This document shows positions 27,784-36,291 of a stretch of 64,000 nt of DNA, piece after piece (position 1 is the first letter of the stretch; each line of letters starts with the position of its first letter). Below the pieces are notes generated by a model, which worked only from the letters and a program-made list of their open reading frames with translations, did not search any database and had not been told where the DNA came from. The position numbers and the translations under genes were made by a program. Origin of the DNA: Flavobacterium algicola (GTDB lineage: Bacteria; Bacteroidota; Bacteroidia; Flavobacteriales; Flavobacteriaceae); the NCBI RefSeq assembly GCF_022399565.1, contig NZ_JAJTUT010000006.1, positions 1 to 64,000 of the forward strand. Reading direction: 5' to 3'.

Positions 27784-29352
27784 ATGAAGATTCAATCAAA
27801 ATACCTTCCTATATTTATTGGTTTTAGCTTAGCTATTGGCATTGTAGTAGGCGGAAGTTTGTCTGGGTTAACCAACAATCGTGACGAGATAAAAAATGAT
27901 TCAAAAGAAAAACTTAGTAAATTAATTGATTTCATCGAGAATGATTATGTTGATGAAGTAGATACTGACTCTATTGTAGAACTTACAGTTAATAAAATCA
28001 TGAGTCAATTGGATCCTCACTCGGTTTATGTTTCTCCTAGAGAGCAACAGCGAGTTGTAGAAAATATGCGAGGTGATTTTGTAGGGATAGGAATTAGTTT
28101 TTATATGTTCAAAGATACTTTGGCTGTAATACGACCAATTGAAAACGGTCCTTCGGCAAAGGCAGGAATTAAAGCGGGAGACAGAATTTTGTTTGCCAAT
28201 AATACCAAGCTTTTTGGTCGAAATTTGCCATCAGATAGTTTGTATTCTCAACTCAAAGGAGAAAAAGGTTCTGATGTCGCATTGACTATTTATCGAAAAT
28301 CTGAAGATAAAAAAATAAACATTGATTTAAAAAGAGATGTTATTCCGTTGAAGAGTGTAGATGCTTCTCTATTGTTAAATTCCATTACCGGGTACATTAA
28401 AATCAATCGGTTCTCGGAAACTACTTATGCCGAATTTAGAACGGCACTTTTAAGAATGAAGAAATCCGGAATGAATACTCTGATCCTAGATTTACGAGAT
28501 AATGGAGGCGGGTATATGGAAGAAGCTATTGCAATCGCTGATGACTTTTTAAAGGAGAAGCAATTAATAGTTTTTACGAAAGATAAAAAAGGGAATACTA
28601 CAAATACATACGCTACCAAGAATGGTATATTCGAAAATGGTAAAGTGGTCCTATTGATTAATGAGAACAGCGCATCGGCTAGTGAAATACTAGCTGGTGC
28701 TATTCAAGACAATGACCGTGGAACAATCATAGGCCGCCGTTCTTTTGGTAAAGGCCTCGTACAACGCGAAATGGATTTTGATGATGGTTCTGCTGTTCGA
28801 TTGACTGTAGCTCGTTACTATACACCAACCGGACGTTCGATTCAAAAATCATATGCAAAAGGTAAAGAATCTTATTTTAAAGAATCTGAAAGTCGTTTCC
28901 TCAACGGGGAGCTTTATGCCAAAGACAGTATAAAAATAGCGGATAGTCTTAAATTTAAAACACCGAAAGGACGTATCCTCTATGGTGGTGGCGGAATTGT
29001 TCCAGATGTCTTTGTTCCAGTCGAAATAGAGAATGCCAATGTGAACTTTTTGATGCAGTCGGGTATAGTCGGAAACTTTGTTTTTGAACAATTAGATAAT
29101 GATCGTTCTCTTTTTAAGGGGATGTCTTTTTCTGAATTTTCGAATAAAATGAAAGAGACTAACCAGTATTTTAATGAATTTCAAGCGTTTGTGTTTAAGA
29201 ATAGACTATCTATTTCTTTGTCAAAGGACAGAGATTTCGTTAAACGGTATTTAAATGCAGAATTCGCTAGACAGTTATACGGTGAAGATCAGTATTATCA
29301 TTTGATTTTAAGTGATGACAAGATGATTCAGAAGGTTTTGAACAAACAATAA
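27784..29352 (+). CDS. S41 family C-terminal processing peptidase
   Basis: 522 residues. The N-terminal signal anchor (about 7-27) places it in the periplasm. PDZ domain about 90-185 (VGIGISF, AGIKAGDRIL); peptidase domain with LDLRDNGGGYMEEA and the Ser-Lys dyad S298 in NENSASASE and K323 in SFGKG. The family cleaves proteins from the C-terminal side (CtpA/Prc type). Its ATG follows the dCMP deaminase stop without a gap. It ends 5 nt from the stop codon of a convergent gene, so no separate terminator fits between them. Confidence 0.93.
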   Translation: MKIQSKYLPIFIGFSLAIGIVVGGSLSGLTNNRDEIKNDSKEKLSKLIDFIENDYVDEVDTDSIVELTVNKIMSQLDPHSVYVSPREQQRVVENMRGDFVGIGISFYMFKDTLAVIRPIENGPSAKAGIKAGDRILFANNTKLFGRNLPSDSLYSQLKGEKGSDVALTIYRKSEDKKINIDLKRDVIPLKSVDASLLLNSITGYIKINRFSETTYAEFRTALLRMKKSGMNTLILDLRDNGGGYMEEAIAIADDFLKEKQLIVFTKDKKGNTTNTYATKNGIFENGKVVLLINENSASASEILAGAIQDNDRGTIIGRRSFGKGLVQREMDFDDGSAVRLTVARYYTPTGRSIQKSYAKGKESYFKESESRFLNGELYAKDSIKIADSLKFKTPKGRILYGGGGIVPDVFVPVEIENANVNFLMQSGIVGNFVFEQLDNDRSLFKGMSFSEFSNKMKETNQYFNEFQAFVFKNRLSISLSKDRDFVKRYLNAEFARQLYGEDQYYHLILSDDKMIQKVLNKQ

Positions 29353-29357
29353 ATAGA

Positions 29358-29972
29358 TTACTTTTTTCGAATGCTGTCGTGAGAATGTGTTTGTTCCCCT
29401 TCATTCCACAAGGTCAAAATATCAGTTGCTACAGAGGCACCGCTTCCAGCTGCAATTGCAAGTTGACTTCTCCAACCCGCCAGCGTTCCTATTACGTAGA
29501 TACCTTCGTTTACTTTGTGATCAATATTCTTTAACTGTATGCGGTTTTTTATGGGTAATGCTTTTTGATGACCTTCAACATAGTCCATCAAGCCCTCAAT
29601 GTCAAAAGTATTAGCAGAACCAATTCCGACAACTACAATAGCTGTATTATAGGTAGCTTTGTTTGTAATAACTAAAAAGTCCGGGTAGGCACCTTCGATT
29701 TTAATCACTTTTTCATTTGTAATTTGAGAAATATGAGGATAGCTTTCACTTAAATGCGCTGTGGAAGTTATGAGCAATTCAGAGCCTAGAGTTCCTGCAT
29801 GAATACCGTAAGCATTATAAAATATAGCATCTTGTAAGGCAGATGCCTTCTGATGTGCAATTAGGGCAATTTTTTTATTTTGAGCGAAAATTTTAGTGTG
29901 AGCAGACCCTAGAACAAGGGCGCATGATAATCCAGAAACACCGCCACCAATTATAAAAGCGTCAAGTTTCAT
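29358..29972 (-). CDS. Short FAD-dependent oxidoreductase, thioredoxin-reductase-like
   Basis: 204 residues. N-terminal Rossmann motif AFIIGGGVSGLSCALVLG, a TYNTAIVVVGIGSA strand and a C-terminal GIYVIGTLAGWRSQLAIAAGSGASVATDI match the FAD-binding parts of the thioredoxin-reductase-like family. It is about 100 residues shorter than those enzymes: the NAD(P)H domain and the CxxC redox pair are missing, so it may be a flavin-binding protein that works with a partner. Its start codon overlaps the stop of the small membrane protein upstream (TAATG), suggesting coupled translation. Confidence 0.75.
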   Translation of the reverse strand: MKLDAFIIGGGVSGLSCALVLGSAHTKIFAQNKKIALIAHQKASALQDAIFYNAYGIHAGTLGSELLITSTAHLSESYPHISQITNEKVIKIEGAYPDFLVITNKATYNTAIVVVGIGSANTFDIEGLMDYVEGHQKALPIKNRIQLKNIDHKVNEGIYVIGTLAGWRSQLAIAAGSGASVATDILTLWNEGEQTHSHDSIRKK

Positions 29973-30175
29973 TATTGCTTGTCATTCAATTTGTCTTCAA
30001 TTTTCTTAGATGTTTTAAAAATAAGAAGAATTAAGACTGCACACAGTGAAGCGGCAATACCTATGAAGGCTACAGCGCTTTCTCCCTGAAATAAGTTTGA
30101 AAAATCTAACATGGTAATGTTAAAAATTATAAGGGCAACAGCTAAAAATACTAATATGTTAATAAAGATTTTCAT
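29972..30175 (-). CDS. Small two-helix membrane protein
   Basis: 67 residues: MKIFINILVFLAVALIIFN and a second hydrophobic stretch (about 36-54) joined by an acidic loop, with a charged lysine-rich tail. It is the first gene of a two-gene unit with the short FAD protein and overlaps it by one base. I do not recognise a family. A role in holding the flavoprotein at the membrane is only suggested by the coupling. Confidence 0.65.
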   Translation of the reverse strand: MKIFINILVFLAVALIIFNITMLDFSNLFQGESAVAFIGIAASLCAVLILLIFKTSKKIEDKLNDKQ

Positions 30176-30397
30176 GAGGTGTAGTTTGTTTTTTTATAAA
30201 AAGCGTATCAAGAATTGCAAACGGTAGTTGTATAATCTCTAGAACCATTCGCAGTAATATGAACAATGGTTTAAGAGTTTCTTAATAGGCTTATTTCATA
30301 GAATAATTTGTATCTGGTATGTAAGTAAAACAGATGATTATAAAAGCTTATCCGTCTATACCTGTGGTAATAGTGGGTAAATTTATAAAAAAATTAT

Positions 30398-30973
30398 TTA
30401 AACAAACAGCCCTTTAACATTAGCAGCGAATAATTTAACAGCAATTGCCAAAAGAACGATTCCAAATGTTTTACGTATAACACCTAGGCCATCTTGACCT
30501 AATAATTTTTCTATTTTTGAAGAAGATTTCAAAACGAAGTAAACTACTGTGATATTCAGTATAATAGCAATAACAATATTAACGGTATGGTATTGAGAAC
30601 GCAATGACAAGAGTGTAGTCATTGTTCCTGCTCCAGCGACAAGAGGGAAAGCAATAGGTACAATTGATGCAGAACTAGCTTCCTCGTCACGGTAAATTCT
30701 AATTCCCAATATCATCTCAAGTGCTATACAAAATAATACAAAGGACCCTGCAACGGCAAAAGAGCTAACATCTATTCCAACTATTTTTAAGAACTCTTCT
30801 CCTGTAAACAAGAAGATTAACATAATGATAGCAGCGACAATAGAGGCTTTACCAGATTCGATGATGCCATGTTTTCTTTTTAAATCGACAATAATGGGGA
30901 TAGATCCCACAATGTCAATTACTGCAAAAAGTACCATTCCAACTGTAGCTATTTCTCTAAGGTCTAAAAACAT
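30398..30973 (-). CDS. MarC family integral membrane protein
   Basis: 191 residues and six predicted membrane helices. VLFAVIDIVGSIPIIVDL and IVPIAFPLVAGAGTMTTLLSL are the two half-repeat motifs of the MarC/UPF0056 family. The family was once tied to multiple antibiotic resistance, but that link was not upheld and the function is unknown. Single gene with a perfect -7 box very close to the ATG, so the leader is almost absent. Confidence 0.9.
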   Translation of the reverse strand: MFLDLREIATVGMVLFAVIDIVGSIPIIVDLKRKHGIIESGKASIVAAIIMLIFLFTGEEFLKIVGIDVSSFAVAGSFVLFCIALEMILGIRIYRDEEASSASIVPIAFPLVAGAGTMTTLLSLRSQYHTVNIVIAIILNITVVYFVLKSSSKIEKLLGQDGLGVIRKTFGIVLLAIAVKLFAANVKGLFV

Positions 30974-30983
30974 ATTTTTTTAA

Positions 30984-30991
30984 CAAAGATA
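30984..30991 (-). promoter_or_regulatory. -7 box of marC
   Basis: Perfect TATCTTTG on the minus strand, 10 nt before the ATG. Confidence 0.5.
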
Positions 30992-31092
30992 TTATTTTTT
31001 GTTGAAATACTGTAATAGTCGATTTGTGTTTTTGCATGATTTGTTTTCGAGAATAGTCTCGCTTAATTTCTTCGTAATTCCTTTTGTTTGAC

Positions 31093-31100
31093 TACCTTTG
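31093..31100 (+). promoter_or_regulatory. -7 box of the DUF3109 gene
   Basis: Perfect TACCTTTG, 28 nt before the ATG. Confidence 0.5.
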
Positions 31101-31128
31101 CATTTTATAATTTTAGTCACTATACCCC

Positions 31129-31710
31129 ATGTTTCAACTAGGAAAAACCATCGTTTCAGAAGATATTTTAGGAAAAGAATTTGTTTGTAATTTGTCTGCT
31201 TGTAAAGGCGCTTGTTGCGTAGATGGAGATGCTGGGGCACCTTTGAGTGAAGAGGAAACTAAAATTCTACAAGAAATTTATCCTAAAGTAAAGCCGTTTT
31301 TACGCAAAGAGGGAATTGCTGCTATTGAAGCACAAGGAACTTGGAGAAATGGTACAGATGGAGATCTTGAAACACCATTAATAGATGAAAAAGATTGCGC
31401 CTATGTGATTTTTGATGGTAAAACGGCCTTATGTGGTATCGAACAAGCCTATAATCAAGGTGTGGTCGATTGGAAAAAACCTGTTTCATGTCATCTATAT
31501 CCAATTCGAATTAAAGATTTTTCAGAATTTGCAGCCGTAAATTATGATAAATGGGATATTTGCGACGATGCCTGTTCTTTAGGTAAAGAATTGGAAGTCC
31601 CTGTTTATAAATTTGTCAAAGAAGCTCTTGTAAGAAGGTTTGGAGAAGATTGGTATGCAGAGCTTGATTTGGTTGCGCAAGAATGGAAAAAACAAGGTTC
31701 AAAAAAATAA
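31129..31710 (+). CDS. DUF3109 family cysteine-rich protein
   Basis: 193 residues. Cysteines C20, C25, C29 and C30 (FVCNLSACKGACC) and later DC, LCGI, VSCHLYPIR and DICDDAC form a pattern like the YkgJ-type zinc or Fe-S proteins. The N-terminal VSEDILGKEFVCNL and the PVSCHLYPIR motif are characteristic of DUF3109, common in Bacteroidota. Soluble, cytoplasmic, function unknown; metal binding is inferred from the cysteines. Confidence 0.85.
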   Translation: MFQLGKTIVSEDILGKEFVCNLSACKGACCVDGDAGAPLSEEETKILQEIYPKVKPFLRKEGIAAIEAQGTWRNGTDGDLETPLIDEKDCAYVIFDGKTALCGIEQAYNQGVVDWKKPVSCHLYPIRIKDFSEFAAVNYDKWDICDDACSLGKELEVPVYKFVKEALVRRFGEDWYAELDLVAQEWKKQGSKK

Positions 31711-32319
31711 CTTGGTTTGTCTTGCTGATAATTAAGATTTGTTTCTGATTGTAATAATAGGTAGATGAAATAAAGTGCTAGTTTAGCATTTTGTCTCAAT
31801 CGCCCTTTAAGAAATTTATAAAACATTCGCTTTTATAAATTAGTTTTTAAGGTATGTAATCACTAATCAATAAATTACTTGATTTTACTTCTCCACGATT
31901 ATTTCGTGTCATTCCTGTTTTCTGTTTTGTATTTCTATTTGCTGAGTCTACTTATTGGTTAAAGATGAAATGATTTAAAAAAATACGATGTACGCGATAA
32001 ATTTGCGATGCTTGTGTTAATAACTTTTTTGATTTTTATTAGTAAAAAAATAGGCCTTAAAAACAGTAATGAAACCCTTTGTTTATAGTGGTTTTGGGAA
32101 TTTTATTAGCTCTTGTCTTGGGTTTTATTTAGATTTTAAATCATTGAAAACCAATTATTTACAAATTTAACAAATAATTTATTCGTTTTTATTTTGTTAA
32201 GAACTAAGTTTGATTTTTAGTGGTTTTGACTTTTTAAATACGCAATATTTTGCCATCTTTGTATCTTCAAAAATTCAAACTCTTCAAGAATAATATTCAT
32301 TAAAAATAAACAAGTATAT
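31711..32319. other. AT-rich leader region upstream of nrdB
   Basis: 609 bp with no credible gene. No consensus NrdR box pair, DnaA box or stable hairpin was recognised by eye. The nrdB promoter is placed at its right end. Confidence 0.5.
32225..32261 (+). promoter_or_regulatory. Probable nrdB promoter
   Basis: TTTG at 32225-32228 and CATCTTTG at 32254-32261 (one mismatch from TAnnTTTG), 25 nt apart, giving a leader of about 50 nt. Confidence 0.4.
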
Positions 32320-33297
32320 ATGTCTCAAGTTGAACCAATTTTACAAGAGAATAAGAATCGTTTCGTAATATTTCCTATCAAACATCATGATATTTGGGAA
32401 TTTTATAAATCTATGGAAGCTAGTTTTTGGACGGCAGAAGAGATCGATTTATCACAAGATTTAAACGATTGGAATAATAAGCTAAATGATGATGAAAGGT
32501 ATTTTATCAAACACATTTTAGCATTTTTTGCTGCTTCTGACGGAATTGTAAATGAAAACTTAGCAGAAAACTTTGTAAATGAAGTGCAGTATGCAGAGGC
32601 TAAATTTTTCTACGGATTCCAAATCATGATGGAGAACATTCATAGTGAGACTTATTCATTATTAATTGATACTTATGTAAAAGATGAAGCAGAGAAAGAT
32701 GATTTGTTTAATGCATTAGAAGTTTTTCCAGCGATCAAGAAAAAAGCAGACTGGGCTTTAAAATGGATTGACTCTGATTCATTTGCAGAACGTTTAATTG
32801 CTTTTGCAGCAGTAGAAGGGATTTTCTTCTCAGGAGCTTTTTGTTCTATTTACTGGTTAAAGAAACGTGGTTTAATGCCAGGTTTGACTTTCTCAAACGA
32901 ATTGATTTCTCGTGACGAGGGTGTTCACTGTGATTTTGCAGTGCATTTACACAACCACCATTTGATCAACCCAGTTTCAAAAGAGAGAATAAGAACAATT
33001 ATCGTTGATGCTTTAAACATCGAAAGAGAGTTCATTACAGAATCATTACCAGTAAGTTTAATAGGTATGAACGCTACTTTAATGACACAGTACTTAGAGT
33101 TTGTAGCAGATAGACTTTTGGTTGAACTAGGTTGCGAAAGAGAATACAACACAACGAATCCGTTTGATTTTATGGACATGATCTCGTTGCAAGGTAAAAC
33201 GAACTTTTTCGAGAAAAAAGTTGCTGAATACCAAAAATCAGGTGTAATGAACACAGATGGTGATGCTCAAAAAATTAGTTTCGACGCTGATTTTTAA
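32320..33297 (+). CDS. nrdB: Class I ribonucleotide reductase small (radical) subunit
   Basis: 325 residues. Di-iron ligands and radical site can be read directly: D43 (EEIDLSQD), E105 and H108 with radical tyrosine Y112 in MENIHSETYSLL, then the second ligand set in AAVEGIFFSGAF and SRDEGVHCDFA. With NrdA it reduces ribonucleoside diphosphates to deoxynucleotides. It precedes nrdA, as is usual in Bacteroidota, but a 304-bp spacer with several inverted repeats intervenes, so the subunits may be expressed at different levels. Confidence 0.96.
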   Translation: MSQVEPILQENKNRFVIFPIKHHDIWEFYKSMEASFWTAEEIDLSQDLNDWNNKLNDDERYFIKHILAFFAASDGIVNENLAENFVNEVQYAEAKFFYGFQIMMENIHSETYSLLIDTYVKDEAEKDDLFNALEVFPAIKKKADWALKWIDSDSFAERLIAFAAVEGIFFSGAFCSIYWLKKRGLMPGLTFSNELISRDEGVHCDFAVHLHNHHLINPVSKERIRTIIVDALNIEREFITESLPVSLIGMNATLMTQYLEFVADRLLVELGCEREYNTTNPFDFMDMISLQGKTNFFEKKVAEYQKSGVMNTDGDAQKISFDADF

Positions 33298-33333
33298 AAT
33301 TTACCGCTAAGTCGCTAGGGCGCAAGGAGAATA

Positions 33334-33396
33334 ACCATTAAGAAATTAAGAGTCATTAAGCCTAATTATTCTTAATTTCTTAATGGTGAATTTTTT
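33334..33396 (+). terminator. 18-bp inverted repeat with T tract between nrdB and nrdA
   Basis: 33334-33351 and 33370-33387 are perfect reverse complements (ACCATTAAGAAATTAAGA) around an 18-nt loop, followed by TTTTTT at 33391. It can act as a terminator or attenuator that lowers nrdA relative to nrdB. AT-rich stems of this form are also typical of dispersed intergenic repeats in this group. Confidence 0.6.
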
Positions 33397-33419
33397 ACTT
33401 GTGAAATTGTGCAGGTTTC

Positions 33420-33498
33420 CTAGCCCCGATAGTAGTGGAAATCCTTTTATTTTTTCTTTTAAAAATAAAAGATTGAAACGGATAGCGGGATTAGCTCC
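33420..33498 (-). repeat. Structured intergenic element, copy 1 (minus orientation)
   Basis: Read on the minus strand: GCTATC, CAATCTTTTA, a hairpin, TAAAAGGATTTCC, CTATC. The tip stem is CTTTTATTTTT/AAAAATAAAAG (33444-33454 with 33461-33471), extended by AAT/ATT past a bulged base. Outer ends GGAGCTAATCCC and GGGGCTAG are partly complementary. The same order of flanks occurs at 43306-43366 around a different hairpin. Confidence 0.7.
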
Positions 33499-33601
33499 AA
33501 AAAAATAATAATAATGCCCGGGATTAGTTTCCCAAAAACAACAAATTAACGAATACCCGAAAAACAGGAAAGGGATTTTCTGTTTTGAAAACAAAAAGCT
33601 T

Positions 33602-35989
33602 ATGTACGTAATTAAAAGAGATGGTAGGAAAGAACCTGTAATGTTTGACAAAATCACAGATAGAATTAAAAAGCTATGCTATGGTTTGAATGATTTGGTA
33701 GATGCTGTGAAAGTAGCAATGCGCGTTATCGAAGGACTTTACGATGGAGTTTCGACCTCAGAATTGGACAATCTAGCAGCAGAAACGGCCGCGTCAATGA
33801 CTATTGCGCATCCCGATTATGCACAACTAGCAGCTCGTATTGCTATTTCGAATCTACATTCGAATACCAATAAATCGTTCTCAGAAACGATGGATGAGAT
33901 GTATCACTATGTAAATCCAAGAAATGGACAAAAAGCGCCATTATTGTCTGATGAAGTACATGCTGTAATTCAAGAAAACGCTGAGTTTTTGAACTCACAC
34001 ATTATATATAACAGAGATTTCAACTACGATTACTTTGGTTTTAAAACACTAGAGCGTTCGTATTTGTTGAAAATCAATGGAAAAATCGTAGAGCGTCCGC
34101 AACATATGTTGATGCGTGTATCGGTTGGAATTCACTTAGGGGATATGGATTCGGTTTTAGAGACTTACGACTTAATGTCTAAGAAATTCTTCACACATGC
34201 TACGCCTACGTTGTTTAACTCAGGAACGCCAAAACCTCAAATGTCTTCTTGTTTCCTTTTGGCGATGCAAGACGATAGTATTGATGGAATTTATGACACG
34301 TTGAAACAAACGGCAAAAATCTCTCAATCGGCAGGTGGAGTAGGACTTTCTATTCACAATGTACGTGCTACAGGTTCCTACATACGTGGAACAAACGGAA
34401 CGTCAAATGGAATCGTACCTATGTTACGTGTCTTCAATGATACAGCTCGTTACGTAGATCAAGGTGGTGGAAAACGTAAAGGTAGTTTTGCGATATACAT
34501 CGAAACTTGGCATGCAGACATCTTTGATTTCTTAGACTTGAAAAAGAATACAGGGAAAGAAGAAATGCGTGCTAGAGATTTATTCTTCGCCATGTGGACA
34601 TCTGATTTGTTCATGAAGCGTGTACAAGAAAACGGAATTTGGACGTTAATGTGTCCTAACGAATGCCCTGGATTGTATGACGTGTACGGTGAAGAATTTG
34701 AAAAAATGTACACGGATTATGAAAAAGCGGGTAAAGGTAGAAAAACTATCAAAGCTCACGAATTATGGGAGAAAATTCTAGAATCTCAAATCGAGACCGG
34801 AACTCCTTATATGTTGTACAAAGATGCAGCGAACCGTAAATCAAACCAAAAGAATTTAGGAACAATTCGTTCTTCAAACTTGTGTACAGAAATTATGGAA
34901 TATACATCTGCCGATGAGGTAGCAGTATGTAACTTGGCTTCACTATCGTTACCAATGTTTGTTGAAAACGGGAAGTTTGATCACGAGACATTTTTTAATG
35001 TAACCAAACGTGTAACAAGAAACTTAAATAAAGTAATTGATAGAAATTACTATCCAGTAAAAGAAGCAGAAAACTCCAATATGCGTCACCGTCCAATAGG
35101 ATTAGGGGTGCAAGGATTGGCGGATGCTTTCATTATGTTGCGTTTACCGTTTACATCTGATGAGGCTAAGAAACTGAATCAAGAGATCTTTGAAACCATG
35201 TACTTTGCAGCAGTAACTGCTTCGATGGAAATGGCTAAAGAAGAAGGTCCTTATTCTACGTTCAAGGGTTCGCCAATGTCTGAGGGTGAATTCCAACATA
35301 ATTTATGGGGAATAAAAGATGAAGAATTGTCTGGTCGTTGGGATTGGGCATCTTTAAGAAAAGAAGTAAAAGAACATGGAGTGCGTAACTCATTATTAGT
35401 AGCGCCAATGCCAACTGCTTCAACTTCTCAAATTTTGGGTAACAACGAAGCATTCGAGCCATATACCTCCAATGTGTACACGCGTCGAGTATTGTCTGGA
35501 GAGTTTATTGTAGTAAACAAACATTTGTTGCATGACTTGGTAGACCGCGGATTGTGGAATGAAACTTTGAAACAAGAATTGATGCGTAACAACGGATCGG
35601 TTCAAGATTTGGATATTCCACGAGACTTGAAAGAGTTGTACAAAACAGTTTGGGAAATGTCTATGAAAGATATTATCGATATGTCACGTCAACGTGGGTA
35701 TTTTGTAGATCAATCACAGTCATTGAACTTGTTTATGCAAAACGCTAATTATTCAAAATTGACGTCAATGCATTTTTATGCTTGGCAGTCAGGATTGAAA
35801 ACTGGAATGTATTATTTGAGAACAAAAGCTGCGGTAGATGCGATCAAATTTACATTAAACAACGATAAAAAAGAGCAACCAATTGCCGAAGAAATTCAAA
35901 CAGAAGCAATCAATATTGATGAATACAAAAAAATGATTTTACAAGCGCAATCAGACGGACCAGAAGATTGTGAAATGTGTGGGTCTTAA
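33602..35989 (+). CDS. nrdA: Class I ribonucleotide reductase large (catalytic) subunit
   Basis: 795 residues. An N-terminal ATP-cone (about 1-90, MYVIKRDGRKEPVMFDKI) gives overall activity control by ATP/dATP. Catalytic cysteines are seen in KPQMSSCFLLAM and SSNLCTEIM, with the substrate-site motif PTASTSQILGNNEAFEP, and the C-terminal redox pair DCEMCGS. It reduces nucleoside diphosphates using the radical from NrdB. Followed by a strong terminator. Confidence 0.97.
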   Translation: MYVIKRDGRKEPVMFDKITDRIKKLCYGLNDLVDAVKVAMRVIEGLYDGVSTSELDNLAAETAASMTIAHPDYAQLAARIAISNLHSNTNKSFSETMDEMYHYVNPRNGQKAPLLSDEVHAVIQENAEFLNSHIIYNRDFNYDYFGFKTLERSYLLKINGKIVERPQHMLMRVSVGIHLGDMDSVLETYDLMSKKFFTHATPTLFNSGTPKPQMSSCFLLAMQDDSIDGIYDTLKQTAKISQSAGGVGLSIHNVRATGSYIRGTNGTSNGIVPMLRVFNDTARYVDQGGGKRKGSFAIYIETWHADIFDFLDLKKNTGKEEMRARDLFFAMWTSDLFMKRVQENGIWTLMCPNECPGLYDVYGEEFEKMYTDYEKAGKGRKTIKAHELWEKILESQIETGTPYMLYKDAANRKSNQKNLGTIRSSNLCTEIMEYTSADEVAVCNLASLSLPMFVENGKFDHETFFNVTKRVTRNLNKVIDRNYYPVKEAENSNMRHRPIGLGVQGLADAFIMLRLPFTSDEAKKLNQEIFETMYFAAVTASMEMAKEEGPYSTFKGSPMSEGEFQHNLWGIKDEELSGRWDWASLRKEVKEHGVRNSLLVAPMPTASTSQILGNNEAFEPYTSNVYTRRVLSGEFIVVNKHLLHDLVDRGLWNETLKQELMRNNGSVQDLDIPRDLKELYKTVWEMSMKDIIDMSRQRGYFVDQSQSLNLFMQNANYSKLTSMHFYAWQSGLKTGMYYLRTKAAVDAIKFTLNNDKKEQPIAEEIQTEAINIDEYKKMILQAQSDGPEDCEMCGS

Positions 35990-36013
35990 TTTTTTAGGAA
36001 TTAGAATAAATAG

Positions 36014-36050
36014 AAACAGCTATCCAAATTTGGGTAGCTGTTTTTTTTTG
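36014..36050 (+). terminator. Rho-independent terminator after nrdA
   Basis: ACAGCTATCC-AAATTT-GGGTAGCTGT followed by nine T. Confidence 0.85.
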
Positions 36051-36052
36051 GA

Positions 36053-36178
36053 ACTAATCCTGATTTTGAAGCCTCCGGAAGTTATATCGATTCGTTATCC
36101 AGAGAAAAAGATAAAGGGACTTTCAACGTAAAGAAAGTTTACGGAATGTCTTTGAAAAATTTTAATGGAACGAAATAA
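36053..36178 (+). pseudogene. Possible 3' remnant of a lost gene
   Basis: Directly after the nrdA terminator, 41 codons are open without a start codon and end in TAA. The reading (TNPDFEASGSYIDSL, then FNVKKVYGMSLKNFNGTK) looks protein-like in composition, unlike other intergenic DNA here. The family is not recognised. It could be the tail of a gene cut by a rearrangement, or chance. The rest of the gap to 36291 holds nothing I can identify. Confidence 0.3.
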
Positions 36179-36291
36179 TCAGAGAAAAAAAAAGGGATTC
36201 ACAAATAAGTAAATATCATTAATTTAGGGAGAATGCAGTTCTTAAATTGCATTGTAGTTTCGAATAAAAAGAAGTTTGTAAGCTTATATTT

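Larger units (their letters stand above)
33298..33601. other. Repeat-filled spacer between nrdB and nrdA
   Basis: 304 bp holding three elements in a row: a CCGCTAAGTCGCTAGGGCGC-type segment (33304-33323), a perfect 18-bp inverted repeat (33334-33387) and the structured element at 33420-33498. After it, CCCGGGATTAGTTTCCC (from about 33517) looks like a partial echo of the element's end. No gene is seen. Confidence 0.75.

Noticed and set aside
31711..32319. Replication origin in the AT-rich gap before nrdB
   Set aside because: No cluster of DnaA boxes and no dnaA or dnaN nearby.
33346..33657. Minus-strand 103-residue protein in the nrdB-nrdA spacer
   Set aside because: It reads through inverted repeats and into the nrdA start; composition and context do not look coding.
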